64,000 nucleotides of DNA from Actinomycetota bacterium (GTDB lineage: Bacteria > Actinomycetota > Actinomycetes > Propionibacteriales > Propionibacteriaceae): contig JAIUOS010000015.1 of assembly GCA_020161755.1 (NCBI GenBank), positions 1 to 64,000 of the forward strand, given 5' to 3'. The position numbers and the translations under genes were made by a program. The notes below the pieces were generated by a model. That model did no database searches. It was given only the letters and a program-made list of their open reading frames with translations, and was not told where the DNA came from. Below, one piece after another: positions 16,865 through 27,429 of this stretch. Numbering within the stretch: position 1 is the first letter of the stretch; every line of letters begins with the position of its first letter.

Positions 16865-18976
16865 ATGACCGTGATCGAAACGCAGGCGCCGGCCTCCTCC
16901 GACGGGTCGGTGGACGCCGCCGAGCCGCGCAGCTACTACTCCTTCGTGGACGACCGGCCCGACTGGGTGGCCCGCGGCAGCGTGATCGCCCTGCTGGTCG
17001 CCACCGCGTTCCTGTACCTCTGGGGCCTGTCCGCCTCGGGCTACGCCAACTCCTTCTACTCCGCGGCCGCGCAGGCCGGCTCCACCAACTGGACGGCCTG
17101 GTTCTTCGGCTCCCTGGACGGCGGCAACAGCATCACCGTCGACAAGCCGCCGGCCGCCATCTGGCTGATGGCCCTGTCGGTGCGGCTGTTCGGGTTGAGC
17201 TCCTGGAGCATCCTCGTGCCCGAGGCCCTGCTCGGTGTCGCCAGCGTCGGCGTCCTGTACGTCACCGTGCGGCGCACGCTGCTGTCGTGGCGCAACACCC
17301 CCGGCGCATCACACCCGCTCTCGACGCGCGGCGCCCACTGGGCCGCGCTCGCCGGAGCGGCCGTCTTCGCGCTCACCCCCGCCGCGACGCTGATGTTCCG
17401 GTTCAACAACCCCGACGCCCTGCTGGTGTTCACGATGGTGCTGGCGAGCTACTTCACCGTCCGCGCCGCCGAGCACGCGTCCCGCGGCTGGCTGGCGCTG
17501 GCCGGGGTGGCGATCGGCTTCGGCTTCCTCACCAAGATGATGCAGGCGTTCCTGGTGCTGCCCGCGCTGGTCGTGGCCTACTGGATCGCCGCCCCCGCGG
17601 CCTGGCGCAAGAAGGTCGTCGACCTGCTGGTGGCCTTCGTGACGATGGTGGTCTCCTTCGGCTGGTACGTGGCCGTCGTCGAACTCACGCCGGCGTCGAT
17701 GCGTCCCTACATCGGCGGTTCGCAGAGCAACTCGCTGCTCGAACTGATCCTCAGCTACAACGGCCTGGGCCGGATCACCGGCAGCGAGGTCGGCTCGGTG
17801 GGTGGTGGCAACGGCGGACGCTGGGGCTCCGCCGGCATCCTGCGCATGTTCTCCGGCGTCTCCGGCGGCATGGTCTCGTGGCTGATCCCGGCCGCGATGG
17901 TGCTCGGGCTGGGCGCGCTGGCCTACGCGATCCTCCACCGCCGGCTGGTGCCGGAGATCGACGCCGAGGGACGCCGCCGGCAGACCCCCAGCCAGGCGCT
18001 GGCCGGCGGGCTGGTGGTCTGGATCGGCTGGCTGGTCGTCACCGCGCTGGTCTTCAGCTTCATGGCCGGCATCTACCACGACTACTACACGGTCGCGCTC
18101 GCCCCGGCCATCGGCGGTGCGGTCGCGCTCGGCGGGGCCGCCCTGTGGGCCTACCGCGGACGCCTCACCGCGCGGCTCCTGCTGGCCCTCACCAGCGCCG
18201 GCACCGGCACCTGGGCGCTGGTGCTGCTCCAGCAGGCGGGCAGCTGGTACACCGTGCTGGGCTGGACGGTCTTCGGCCTCGGGATCGCGGCCGGCCTCGC
18301 CCTGGTCTGGGTCGACCAGCTCCCCCGCGCGCTGGCGTCCGCGACCCTGGGCGCGGCGCTGGTCGCCGGGCTCGCCGGCCCGTACGCCTACTCGATCAAC
18401 ACCGCGGCCACCGCGCACACCGGCTCGATCGTGACCGCCGGCCCGGTGAAGAGCTCCGGCCTCGGCGGCGGTGGCGGCGGCCGTGGCGGCGGAGCGCCCG
18501 GTGGCACGCCTCCCGGCCGGACGTCCACGTCCAACGGCTCGTCCTCCAACGGCTCCTCCACGTCCAACCGCCCGTCCACGAACGGCGGGACGCAGGACGG
18601 CGGCGGCATGGGCGGGCTGCTCAACGGCGCTTCGACGAGCACCGAGCTGGTCACCCTGCTGACCACCGACTCCGCGTCCTACACCTGGGTGGCGGCGACG
18701 GTGGGCTCGCAGAACGCGGCCAGCTACCAGCTCGCGACCCAGCAGCCGGTGATGGCGATCGGCGGCTTCAACGGCTCCGACCCGTCCCCCACGCTCGCCC
18801 AGTTCAAGGAGTACGTGGCGTCCGGCAGGATCCACTACTTCATCGCGAACAGCATCGGCGGCCGGCAGAACGGCGGCTCGGACGCGGCGGACACGATCGC
18901 CGCGTGGGTGGCGGACAAATACACCGCGACCACGGTCGGCAACACCACCGTCTACGACCTGACCGCGAGCAAGTGA
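16865..18976 (+). CDS. GT39-type (ArnT/PMT-like) membrane glycosyltransferase
   Basis: 703 residues. About ten or more hydrophobic segments, with an extracytoplasmic loop bearing the acidic motif SLDGGNSITVDKPP (near residues 80-93) characteristic of ArnT-like polyprenyl-phosphate-sugar transferases. A Gly/Ser/Pro-rich linker (about 530-590) leads to a soluble C-terminal domain (TDSASYTWVAATVGSQNAA). It likely transfers a sugar from a polyprenyl-phosphate donor to a surface acceptor. The donor may be made by the GT2-GtrA protein 10 bases downstream. Confidence 0.88.
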   Translation: MTVIETQAPASSDGSVDAAEPRSYYSFVDDRPDWVARGSVIALLVATAFLYLWGLSASGYANSFYSAAAQAGSTNWTAWFFGSLDGGNSITVDKPPAAIWLMALSVRLFGLSSWSILVPEALLGVASVGVLYVTVRRTLLSWRNTPGASHPLSTRGAHWAALAGAAVFALTPAATLMFRFNNPDALLVFTMVLASYFTVRAAEHASRGWLALAGVAIGFGFLTKMMQAFLVLPALVVAYWIAAPAAWRKKVVDLLVAFVTMVVSFGWYVAVVELTPASMRPYIGGSQSNSLLELILSYNGLGRITGSEVGSVGGGNGGRWGSAGILRMFSGVSGGMVSWLIPAAMVLGLGALAYAILHRRLVPEIDAEGRRRQTPSQALAGGLVVWIGWLVVTALVFSFMAGIYHDYYTVALAPAIGGAVALGGAALWAYRGRLTARLLLALTSAGTGTWALVLLQQAGSWYTVLGWTVFGLGIAAGLALVWVDQLPRALASATLGAALVAGLAGPYAYSINTAATAHTGSIVTAGPVKSSGLGGGGGGRGGGAPGGTPPGRTSTSNGSSSNGSSTSNRPSTNGGTQDGGGMGGLLNGASTSTELVTLLTTDSASYTWVAATVGSQNAASYQLATQQPVMAIGGFNGSDPSPTLAQFKEYVASGRIHYFIANSIGGRQNGGSDAADTIAAWVADKYTATTVGNTTVYDLTASK

Positions 18977-18986
18977 GGGGGCTGCG

Positions 18987-20276
18987 ATGACCGTGCAGAC
19001 CTCGCCCGGGGCGTCGGCGCGGGCCGCCACCCGCACCGCCCGGGTCGACGTGGTCGTGCCGGTGTACAACGAGCAGGCCGATCTGGCCGCGTCCGTCGTG
19101 CGCCTGGAGTCCTACCTCGCCGAGACGTTCCCCTACGACTACCGGATCGTGATCGCCGACAACGCCTCCACCGACGGCACCTGGCCGATCGCCCAACAGC
19201 TGTCAGCGCACCACTCCAGCGTCTGGGCCGTGCACCTCGACGCCAAGGGACGCGGGCGCGCGCTGCGGCAGGCCTGGCTGGCCTCGGACGCCGACGTCGT
19301 CGCCTACATGGACGTGGACCTGTCCACCGACCTGAGCGCGCTGCTGCCGCTGGTGGCGCCACTGGTGTCCGGGCACTCCGACCTGGCGATCGGCACCCGG
19401 CTGGCCCGCGGTTCGCGGGTCGTCCGCGGGCCGAAGCGGGAGTTCATCTCGCGCACCTACAACCTCATCCTGCGGACGCTCCTGGGCGCCTCGTTCTCCG
19501 ACGCCCAGTGCGGCTTCAAGGCGATGCGGACCGACGTCGCCCGACGGCTGCTGCCGCTGGTCGAGGACAACAACTGGTTCTTCGACACCGAGCTGCTGGT
19601 GCTGGCCGAGCGGGCCGGGCTGCGGATCCACGAGGTGCCGGTCGACTGGGTGGACGACCCGGGCACGACCGTCGACATCGTGGCCACCGCCACCGAGGAC
19701 CTGCGCGGGGTCTGGCGGCTGTTGCGCGGTCTCGGCTCGGGACGCATCCCGATCGCCCGGGTGCGCGCGGAGCTGACCCGCCCCGGGCTGCCGTCCGCGG
19801 TGCCGGGGGTGCCGACCGGCCTGCTCGGCCAGCTGATCCGGTTCGGGGCGGTCGGCGTCGCCAGCACGCTGGCGTACTTCCTGCTGTACCTGCTGCTGCG
19901 TCCACTCGGCGCCCAGCCGGCCAACCTGGGCGCGCTGCTGGTGACCGCCGTGGCCAACACCGCCGCGAACCGTCGCCTCACGTTCGGCGTCACCGGACGC
20001 GAGGGCGCCCTGCGACACCACCTGGGCGGGCTGATCGCCTTCGGCGCCGCGCTGGGCCTCACCAGCGGCTCGCTGTGGCTCCTCGACACCCTCTTGCCGA
20101 CCGCCGGCCGGCTGGTCGAGGTGGGCGTGCTGGTCGTGGCCAACGCCGTCGCCACGATCCTGCGGTTCGTGGCCCTGCGGGTGCTGATGCGCTCCTCAGG
20201 CGGCCTGCCGGCCGATCCGCCACGCCTCTCCGGCGACCCGGTGACCGGCGAGGTCGTCGACGGCGAGCGGGGATGA
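18987..20276 (+). CDS. GT2 dolichyl-phosphate-sugar synthase-like protein fused to GtrA
   Basis: 429 residues. GT2 domain about 10-240: VVVPVYNEQ, DNASTDGT, DVDLSTD (metal-binding) and AQCGFKAMR are the DPM1-type motifs. GtrA domain about 275-405 with four helices, opening LIRFGAVGVAS. It is expected to attach a sugar to polyprenyl phosphate and help move it across the membrane, supplying the GT39 protein. The 3' end overlaps the convergent small gene 20196-20447 by 81 bases. Confidence 0.9.
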   Translation: MTVQTSPGASARAATRTARVDVVVPVYNEQADLAASVVRLESYLAETFPYDYRIVIADNASTDGTWPIAQQLSAHHSSVWAVHLDAKGRGRALRQAWLASDADVVAYMDVDLSTDLSALLPLVAPLVSGHSDLAIGTRLARGSRVVRGPKREFISRTYNLILRTLLGASFSDAQCGFKAMRTDVARRLLPLVEDNNWFFDTELLVLAERAGLRIHEVPVDWVDDPGTTVDIVATATEDLRGVWRLLRGLGSGRIPIARVRAELTRPGLPSAVPGVPTGLLGQLIRFGAVGVASTLAYFLLYLLLRPLGAQPANLGALLVTAVANTAANRRLTFGVTGREGALRHHLGGLIAFGAALGLTSGSLWLLDTLLPTAGRLVEVGVLVVANAVATILRFVALRVLMRSSGGLPADPPRLSGDPVTGEVVDGERG

Positions 20277-20447
20277 CGGCTCCTCGCGCTGGGCGGCCGC
20301 CCGCAGGTCGTCGGCGAGCCGGGCGCGGTCGCGGTCGTCGCGGGTGTCCAGACCGGGACGCCAGCCGCCCGCGGCCCGGCGGTGGGTGACCTCGAGGGCC
20401 ACTGCGAGGAGTGCGATCGCGCCGAGGAAGAGGAGGAATCCGGTCAT
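20196..20447 (-). CDS. Small single-pass membrane protein
   Basis: 83 residues from ATG 20447, preceded on the minus strand by AAGGATTG. One N-terminal helix (TGFLLFLGAIALLAVALEV) and then a charged, Arg/Asp-rich cytoplasmic tail. Function unknown. Eighty-one bases overlap the convergent GT2-GtrA gene, which could give antisense interference. Support comes from the ribosome binding site and composition, not from a known family. Confidence 0.6.
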   Translation of the reverse strand: MTGFLLFLGAIALLAVALEVTHRRAAGGWRPGLDTRDDRDRARLADDLRAAAQREEPSSPLAVDDLAGHRVAGEAWRIGRQAA

Positions 20448-20498
20448 GGCAGCAATCCTTCCCTCGCGTAATCCCTGCCACCAGTGGCGGGAAAGACA

Positions 20499-20526
20499 TT
20501 GACCGAAGGAAATCCGCCAGTACGCT
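20499..20526 (+). promoter_or_regulatory. Promoter of the GlxA-type regulator gene
   Basis: TTGACC (20499-20504), a 16-base spacer and TACGCT (20521-20526). The hexamer ends 6 bases before ATG 20533, so the transcript probably begins at the A of the start codon. Confidence 0.7.
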
Positions 20527-20532
20527 GGACGC

Positions 20533-21522
20533 ATGGCGCTGCAGCGGGTGAGCGTGATCGCTCTCGAACCGGTCTCCGTCTTCGAGTTCGGAGTCGCGGT
20601 CGAGGTCTTCGGCCTCGACCGGAGTGACGAAGGCATCGCACCGTTCGACTTCCGGGTGTGCGGCGTCGAGCCCGGGCGTCCGCTGGCCACCAAGAACCGC
20701 GACCCGTTCACCATCACCCCCACGCACGGCCTGGACGCGGTCGCCGAGAGCGACCTGGTGATCGTCTCGCCGAACCTTCCGGCCCGCGGGGCCGGCTACC
20801 CGCCTGAGGTGCTGGACGCCCTCCGGGCCGCGCACGCCCGCGGCGCGACGCTGCTCAGCCTGTGTACGGGTTCGTTCGTGCTGGCCGCGGCCGGCCTGCT
20901 GGACGGGCGGCGTTGCACCACCCACTGGCTGTACGCCGACCAGCTCCAACGCCGTTACCCGAACCTGGACGTCGACCCGCGGGTGTTGTTCGTCGAGGAC
21001 GGCCCCATCGTCACCAGCGCCGGCACGGCAGCCGGGATCGACGCCTGCCTGCACATCGTGCGCAGGGAGCTCGGCGCGGCGGTCGCCAACCGGATCGCCC
21101 GGCGGATGGTGGTGCCGCCGCAACGCGACGGCGGCCAGCAGCAGTTCGTCGAGAACCCGATCCCGGCGTGCACGGCCGACAGCCTCGCCCCGCTGCTGGC
21201 CTGGGCCGCCGAACGGCTCGACCTCGACCACAGCAACGCCAGCCTCGCCGAGCGGGCGGTGATGAGCGAGCGGACGTTCGCGCGCCGCTTCCAGGCCGAG
21301 ACCGGCACCACGCCGCACAAGTGGCTCACCCAGCAGCGCGTCCTCGCCGCCCGCGACCTGCTGGAGCGCAGCGACCTGCCGGTCGAGCAGGTCGCCGACC
21401 GGGTGGGCTTCGGCTCCGCCGTGGTGCTGCGCGACCACTTCCGTCGCGCCACCGGGCTCTCGCCGGTCGCCTACCGGCGACGCTTCGGCAGCACGGCACC
21501 TGCGGTAGCGTCGGCGTCATGA
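20533..21522 (+). CDS. GlxA-type transcriptional regulator (DJ-1/PfpI + AraC)
   Basis: 329 residues. Residues about 1-190 form a DJ-1/PfpI-like domain (nucleophile-elbow region [20 protein letters not shown]). Residues about 215-320 hold two AraC-type helix-turn-helices ([21 protein letters not shown] and [22 protein letters not shown]). It is probably leaderless. Its stop overlaps the deoC start by 4 bases, so it may regulate nucleoside or amide catabolism with deoC. The effector is unknown. Confidence 0.9.
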   Translation: MALQRVSVIALEPVSVFEFGVAVEVFGLDRSDEGIAPFDFRVCGVEPGRPLATKNRDPFTITPTHGLDAVAESDLVIVSPNLPARGAGYPPEVLDALRAAHARGATLLSLCTGSFVLAAAGLLDGRRCTTHWLYADQLQRRYPNLDVDPRVLFVEDGPIVTSAGTAAGIDACLHIVRRELGAAVANRIARRMVVPPQRDGGQQQFVENPIPACTADSLAPLLAWAAERLDLDHSNASLAERAVMSERTFARRFQAETGTTPHKWLTQQRVLAARDLLERSDLPVEQVADRVGFGSAVVLRDHFRRATGLSPVAYRRRFGSTAPAVASAS

Positions 21523-22190
21523 CCCTGAGTCCTGCACAGCTCGCGCGCCACGTCGACCACACGCTCCTCTCCCCCACCGCGACGGCCGACGACGTCGCGG
21601 CCCTGGCCGCGGAGGCCGTCCACCTCGGCACCTACTCGATCTGCGTGTCGCCGGCGATGCTGCCGGTCACCGCGGAGCTGGACGGGGTGCTGGTCGCCAC
21701 CGTCTGCGGGTTCCCCTCGGGCAAGCACACGGCCTCGATCAAGGCTGCCGAGGCGGCCGACTCGATCGCCCGCGGCGCCGACGAGGTCGACATGGTGATC
21801 GACCTCGGGCTGGTGAAGGCCGGACGCTTCGACGAGACGCGGGCCGAGATTGCCGCCGTCCGGGCGTCCGTCCCGGCCCCGAAGGTGCTGAAGGTGATCA
21901 TCGAGTCCGCGGCGCTGACCGACGACGAGATCGTCGCGGCGTGCCGCGCGGCCGAGGCCGCCGGAGCCGACTTCGTGAAGACCTCCACCGGCTACCACCC
22001 GGCCGGCGGCGCGTCCGTGCACGCGGTGGAGCTGATGGCCGCGACCGTCGGCGGCCGGCTCGGCGTCAAGGCGTCCGGCGGCATCCGCGACTGGGACACC
22101 GCCGTGGCGATGCTCGACGCCGGCGCCACCAGGCTCGGCCTTTCCGGCACGGCCGCCGTCCTCGCCGGGGGCACCGCAGAGGGCTACTGA
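21519..22190 (+). CDS. deoC: Deoxyribose-phosphate aldolase
   Basis: 223 residues from ATG 21519 (ATGA overlap). A class I aldolase TIM barrel: [11 protein letters not shown] near the start, [10 protein letters not shown] with the catalytic aspartate, KVIIES and the Schiff-base lysine K184 in [10 protein letters not shown]. It cleaves 2-deoxyribose 5-phosphate to acetaldehyde and glyceraldehyde 3-phosphate in deoxynucleoside catabolism. TAGCGT ends 7 bases before the ATG, allowing an additional leaderless start. It converges on the lipoprotein gene with a 2-base gap. Confidence 0.95.
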   Translation: MTLSPAQLARHVDHTLLSPTATADDVAALAAEAVHLGTYSICVSPAMLPVTAELDGVLVATVCGFPSGKHTASIKAAEAADSIARGADEVDMVIDLGLVKAGRFDETRAEIAAVRASVPAPKVLKVIIESAALTDDEIVAACRAAEAAGADFVKTSTGYHPAGGASVHAVELMAATVGGRLGVKASGGIRDWDTAVAMLDAGATRLGLSGTAAVLAGGTAEGY

Positions 22191-22192
22191 CC

Positions 22193-23089
22193 TCAGGCCA
22201 GACCCTGGTCCTTCAGCCAGCGGTCGGCCACGTCGGCGACCGAGCCGCCGGCCACGACCTGCGCCTGCAGGTCGACCAGCCCGTCGGTGGTGATCGCCTG
22301 GGCGACCGCGTCGAGGGCGAGCACATTCTCGGGCTCGGCGTCGGCGAGCGCGTTGTTCACCAGCAGCACGCCGGGGTCCGGCGTGGCGAGTTCCTCGGGG
22401 TCCACGAGCGCGACGAGTCCGGTGGCGCCGGTGTACTCGGTGCGGCGGAACGCGGCCAGCGCGTCCTTGCCATCGGTGAGCCGGGACGCCCGCTCGACCG
22501 GATCCGCCACGGTGTCGACCGCGAACTTCGCGCCGTACACGGCTTTCAGCCCGGGGACGCCGTCGCCACGGGTGAGCGCGAGCTCGGGGACGGCCGCCCG
22601 CTTGCCCTTCGACCACCCGGAGATCCGGGCGAGGCTGGTGATCCCGGCCTTGGCGGTCTGGGGCGTGACCAGCCAGACCAGGCCGCCGTCGATCCCGGTG
22701 ACCGCCAGGACGCCGATCTCGGGCGCCACCAGCGTGGCGAGCTCACCGAGCACCTCGTCCGCTGCCGGCGTCTCGCCCTTCTGGCTGAGCGCCGCCCACA
22801 GGGTGCCGCCGTAGCCGGGCACCGCCGCCAGGTCGCCGTGCCCGAGCGCGGCCTGCCAGTCCGTCCCGAGGGCGACGGTGGCGGCATCGCGTCCCTTCGC
22901 CAGGAGGGCGCCGACCATCAGGTGGGCCAGGATCTCACCTCCCGGCGAGCCGTCCGAGCCGATGGCCAGCGGCGGCGCGGCCGTGGTGGCCGGTGCCGAC
23001 GGGGTCGGGCTCAGCCCCGGGGGTGGCACCCGGGCGCACCCCGCCACCATCACCGCGGTCACTCCGAGCAGGAATCCTCTTCTGTCCAC
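22193..23089 (-). CDS. ProX/OsmF-type substrate-binding lipoprotein (Tat signal)
   Basis: 298 residues from GTG 23089. A twin-arginine start DRRGFLLG and the lipobox VMVAGC show export by Tat and lipidation. The mature part resembles OpuAC/ProX glycine betaine/choline-binding proteins (GSDGSPGGEILAHLMVGALL near residue 40, PGYGGTLWAAL near 85). No permease or ATPase is adjacent. GTG 23104 is an alternative start 5 codons upstream. A longer frame exists but lacks a better start. Confidence 0.8.
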   Translation of the reverse strand: MDRRGFLLGVTAVMVAGCARVPPPGLSPTPSAPATTAAPPLAIGSDGSPGGEILAHLMVGALLAKGRDAATVALGTDWQAALGHGDLAAVPGYGGTLWAALSQKGETPAADEVLGELATLVAPEIGVLAVTGIDGGLVWLVTPQTAKAGITSLARISGWSKGKRAAVPELALTRGDGVPGLKAVYGAKFAVDTVADPVERASRLTDGKDALAAFRRTEYTGATGLVALVDPEELATPDPGVLLVNNALADAEPENVLALDAVAQAITTDGLVDLQAQVVAGGSVADVADRWLKDQGLA

Positions 23090-23318
23090 GCCTTCCAGTC
23101 TCACCGACAGGTTCGCGACGATCGGGCCGCCCACGCCGGGAGTGCCCGATCGGTCCCCCTTTCGAGGACGTCCGCTCTGGCGCTTCCCGCGCATTCTGGC
23201 TATTATCACTTTGACCGTAAATTCTCGGGGGGGAACACTGCGGTCGGCCGGAGAGATCTGGCAACAAAGGGGGACGGCCGGCATTCCCGCTTGCGCAAGC
23301 GGACGCTGCCCAAGTCCT

Positions 23319-23357
23319 GACCGAAGGTCCGGCGACTGAGTCGCCGGGCCTTCGGTC
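23319..23357. other. Large bulged hairpin
   Basis: GACCGAAGG (23319-23327) pairs with CCTTCGGTC (23349-23357). An inner stem CGGCGAC / GTCGCCG sits around a TGA loop, with small internal bulges. No T-tract follows on either side, so it is a poor rho-independent terminator and more probably a structured RNA element. Confidence 0.6.
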
Positions 23358-23449
23358 GTTCCGACCCCCGACGCTCCACGCCCGCCTTCCACGGCCACAT
23401 GAACGGGTGCGCGTCGCGGCACCCCTGGCCACGCAATCTCCGGAAAAGC

Positions 23450-23486
23450 AAAGTGCGCCGCCCCTTCTGGAGGGGCGGCGCACTTT
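23450..23486 (-). terminator. Terminator of ppdK
   Basis: A perfect 16-bp stem (AAAGTGCGCCGCCCCT / its complement) has a 5-base loop. On the minus strand it is followed by GCTTTT. It starts 13 bases after the ppdK stop. Confidence 0.88.
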
Positions 23487-23498
23487 CCTACGAAATGC

Positions 23499-26126
<2,628 letters not shown>

Positions 26127-26311
26127 CGTGAAGCTGGATCTCCTTCAATGGGCTCCGGTCATGGCCTTCGCGGCGTCCCCGATGCATCAGCGTCGGCAGT
26201 GACGTCCGCGGCGTCGGCGGAGCAGACCCGACGCCCGGCGCATACATGACCACCGTACCGGACCTGACGGGCGGTAACACCCGGGGTCCGGCGCCGCCCA
26301 AGGAGTGGACG

Positions 26312-26340
26312 TTGACACATTCCCGGCGGGACCCGACGAT
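26312..26340 (+). promoter_or_regulatory. Promoter of the SMP-30-like gene
   Basis: A perfect TTGACA (26312-26317), a 17-base spacer and GACGAT (26335-26340). The predicted start point is at or just before ATG 26348, again indicating a leaderless message. Confidence 0.7.
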
Positions 26341-26347
26341 GAGCGCC

Positions 26348-27199
26348 ATGCGTGCGGAACGGGTCACGGACCGGGTCAGCTTCCACGGGGAGGGGCCGGT
26401 GTGGTGGGACCGCTGGCAGCAGCTCCGCTTCGTCGACATGTTCGCCGGCGACGTGCTCACCCTCGACGGCGACACGGTGGTGCGTACGCCGGTCGGCTCC
26501 TCGATCGCTGCAGTGATCCGCCCCCGGCTCGGTGGTGGCGCCATCGTGGCCAGGGAGCACGACCTGGCGATCAGCAACCTCGACGACCTGTCCGACCTCG
26601 CCGGGTTCGTGGAGGTCGACCCGCGCCCGGGAATGCGCTGCAACGAGGGCGGGTGCGACCCGGACGGCGGCTTCTGGATCGGCACGCTGGCCTACGACCT
26701 CGCCCCGGGCACCGGCACCCTCTACTCCCTGGATGCCGGCTCGCGGCGTCCCCGGCCCGTCCTGGACGGGCTGCACATCAGCAACGGACTGGGCTGGAGC
26801 CCCGACACGGCGACGATGTACTTCAACGACTCCGGCGCCGGGGTCACCTGGGCGTTCGACTACGACCCGCTGGAAGGCCCGACGAACCGCCGCGCGTTCG
26901 CGACGGAGGGCCCCGGGGTTCCGGACGGCCTCTGCGTGGACGCCGAGGGCGGGGTGTGGGTGGCCCGGTACGACGGCCACTGCGTGCAACGCCTCGACCC
27001 CGACGGCAGTCTCTCCGGGGTGGTCGAACTGCCGCCCTCCCGGGTGACCGCCTGCTGCTTCGGCGGTGACGACCTCGCCACGCTCTACATCACCACGTCG
27101 CGCGAGGGCCTGTCCGAGGACGCCGAACCGGAGGCGGGGTCGCTGTACAGCGTCCGTCCGGGCGTGGCCGGACAGCCCGTCGCCGGCTTCGCCGGCTGA
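26348..27199 (+). CDS. SMP-30/gluconolactonase-like protein
   Basis: 283 residues forming a six-bladed beta-propeller. The metal ligands are visible as E in SFHGEGPVWW, N in HISNGLGWSPD and D in VPDGLCVD; CNEGGCDPDGGFWIG is the central blade signature. It is a probable cytoplasmic sugar lactonase (gluconolactone-type). An in-frame ATG at 26339 lies inside the -10 box, so 26348 is chosen. Isolated gene divergent from ppdK. Confidence 0.87.
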   Translation: MRAERVTDRVSFHGEGPVWWDRWQQLRFVDMFAGDVLTLDGDTVVRTPVGSSIAAVIRPRLGGGAIVAREHDLAISNLDDLSDLAGFVEVDPRPGMRCNEGGCDPDGGFWIGTLAYDLAPGTGTLYSLDAGSRRPRPVLDGLHISNGLGWSPDTATMYFNDSGAGVTWAFDYDPLEGPTNRRAFATEGPGVPDGLCVDAEGGVWVARYDGHCVQRLDPDGSLSGVVELPPSRVTACCFGGDDLATLYITTSREGLSEDAEPEAGSLYSVRPGVAGQPVAGFAG

Positions 27200-27429
27200 A
27201 CCGTCCGGACGACGCCCGGAGACGCCGACCGCACCGTGCGAATCCTGAGAGGCGGCCACCGCTGTGCGGGGCCCGCCCACACCTCGCTGACGCGGGACGG
27301 CGAAGATTCCGCCCGCTGCACGCTGTCCCAACCTTAAGATTTCCTGATAGTCTCTTGGCTGCCGATCCCCCCACCGGCGATGTCCAGACCCCTTCTGGTG
27401 CCACACCCCCCACGTGTTATAGGAGTGCC

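Larger units (their letters stand above)
23105..23498. other. 394-base intergenic segment with structure, no ORF recognised
   Basis: No protein is convincing here. On the minus strand ATTATC (23202-23207) reads GATAAT and can serve as -10 for the lipoprotein gene. On the plus strand TATTAT (23201-23206) or TTGACC-17-AACACT (23211-23239) could start a transcript. That transcript would include a G7 tract (23227-23233), a GTCGGCCG/CGGCCGGC helix, a CGCTTGCGCAAGCG stem and a bulged hairpin at 23319-23357. This may be a small RNA. No riboswitch class known to me matches. Confidence 0.35.

Noticed and set aside
23195-23360. Possible c-di-AMP, c-di-GMP, TPP, cobalamin, SRP or 6S RNA
   Set aside because: None of the conserved core strings of those classes could be found, so it is left as unclassified.
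27200-27429. A gene between the SMP-30-like gene and metallophosphatase B
   Set aside because: No frame with a start and plausible composition. Only a weak GATAGT promoter-like site (27346-27351) was seen.
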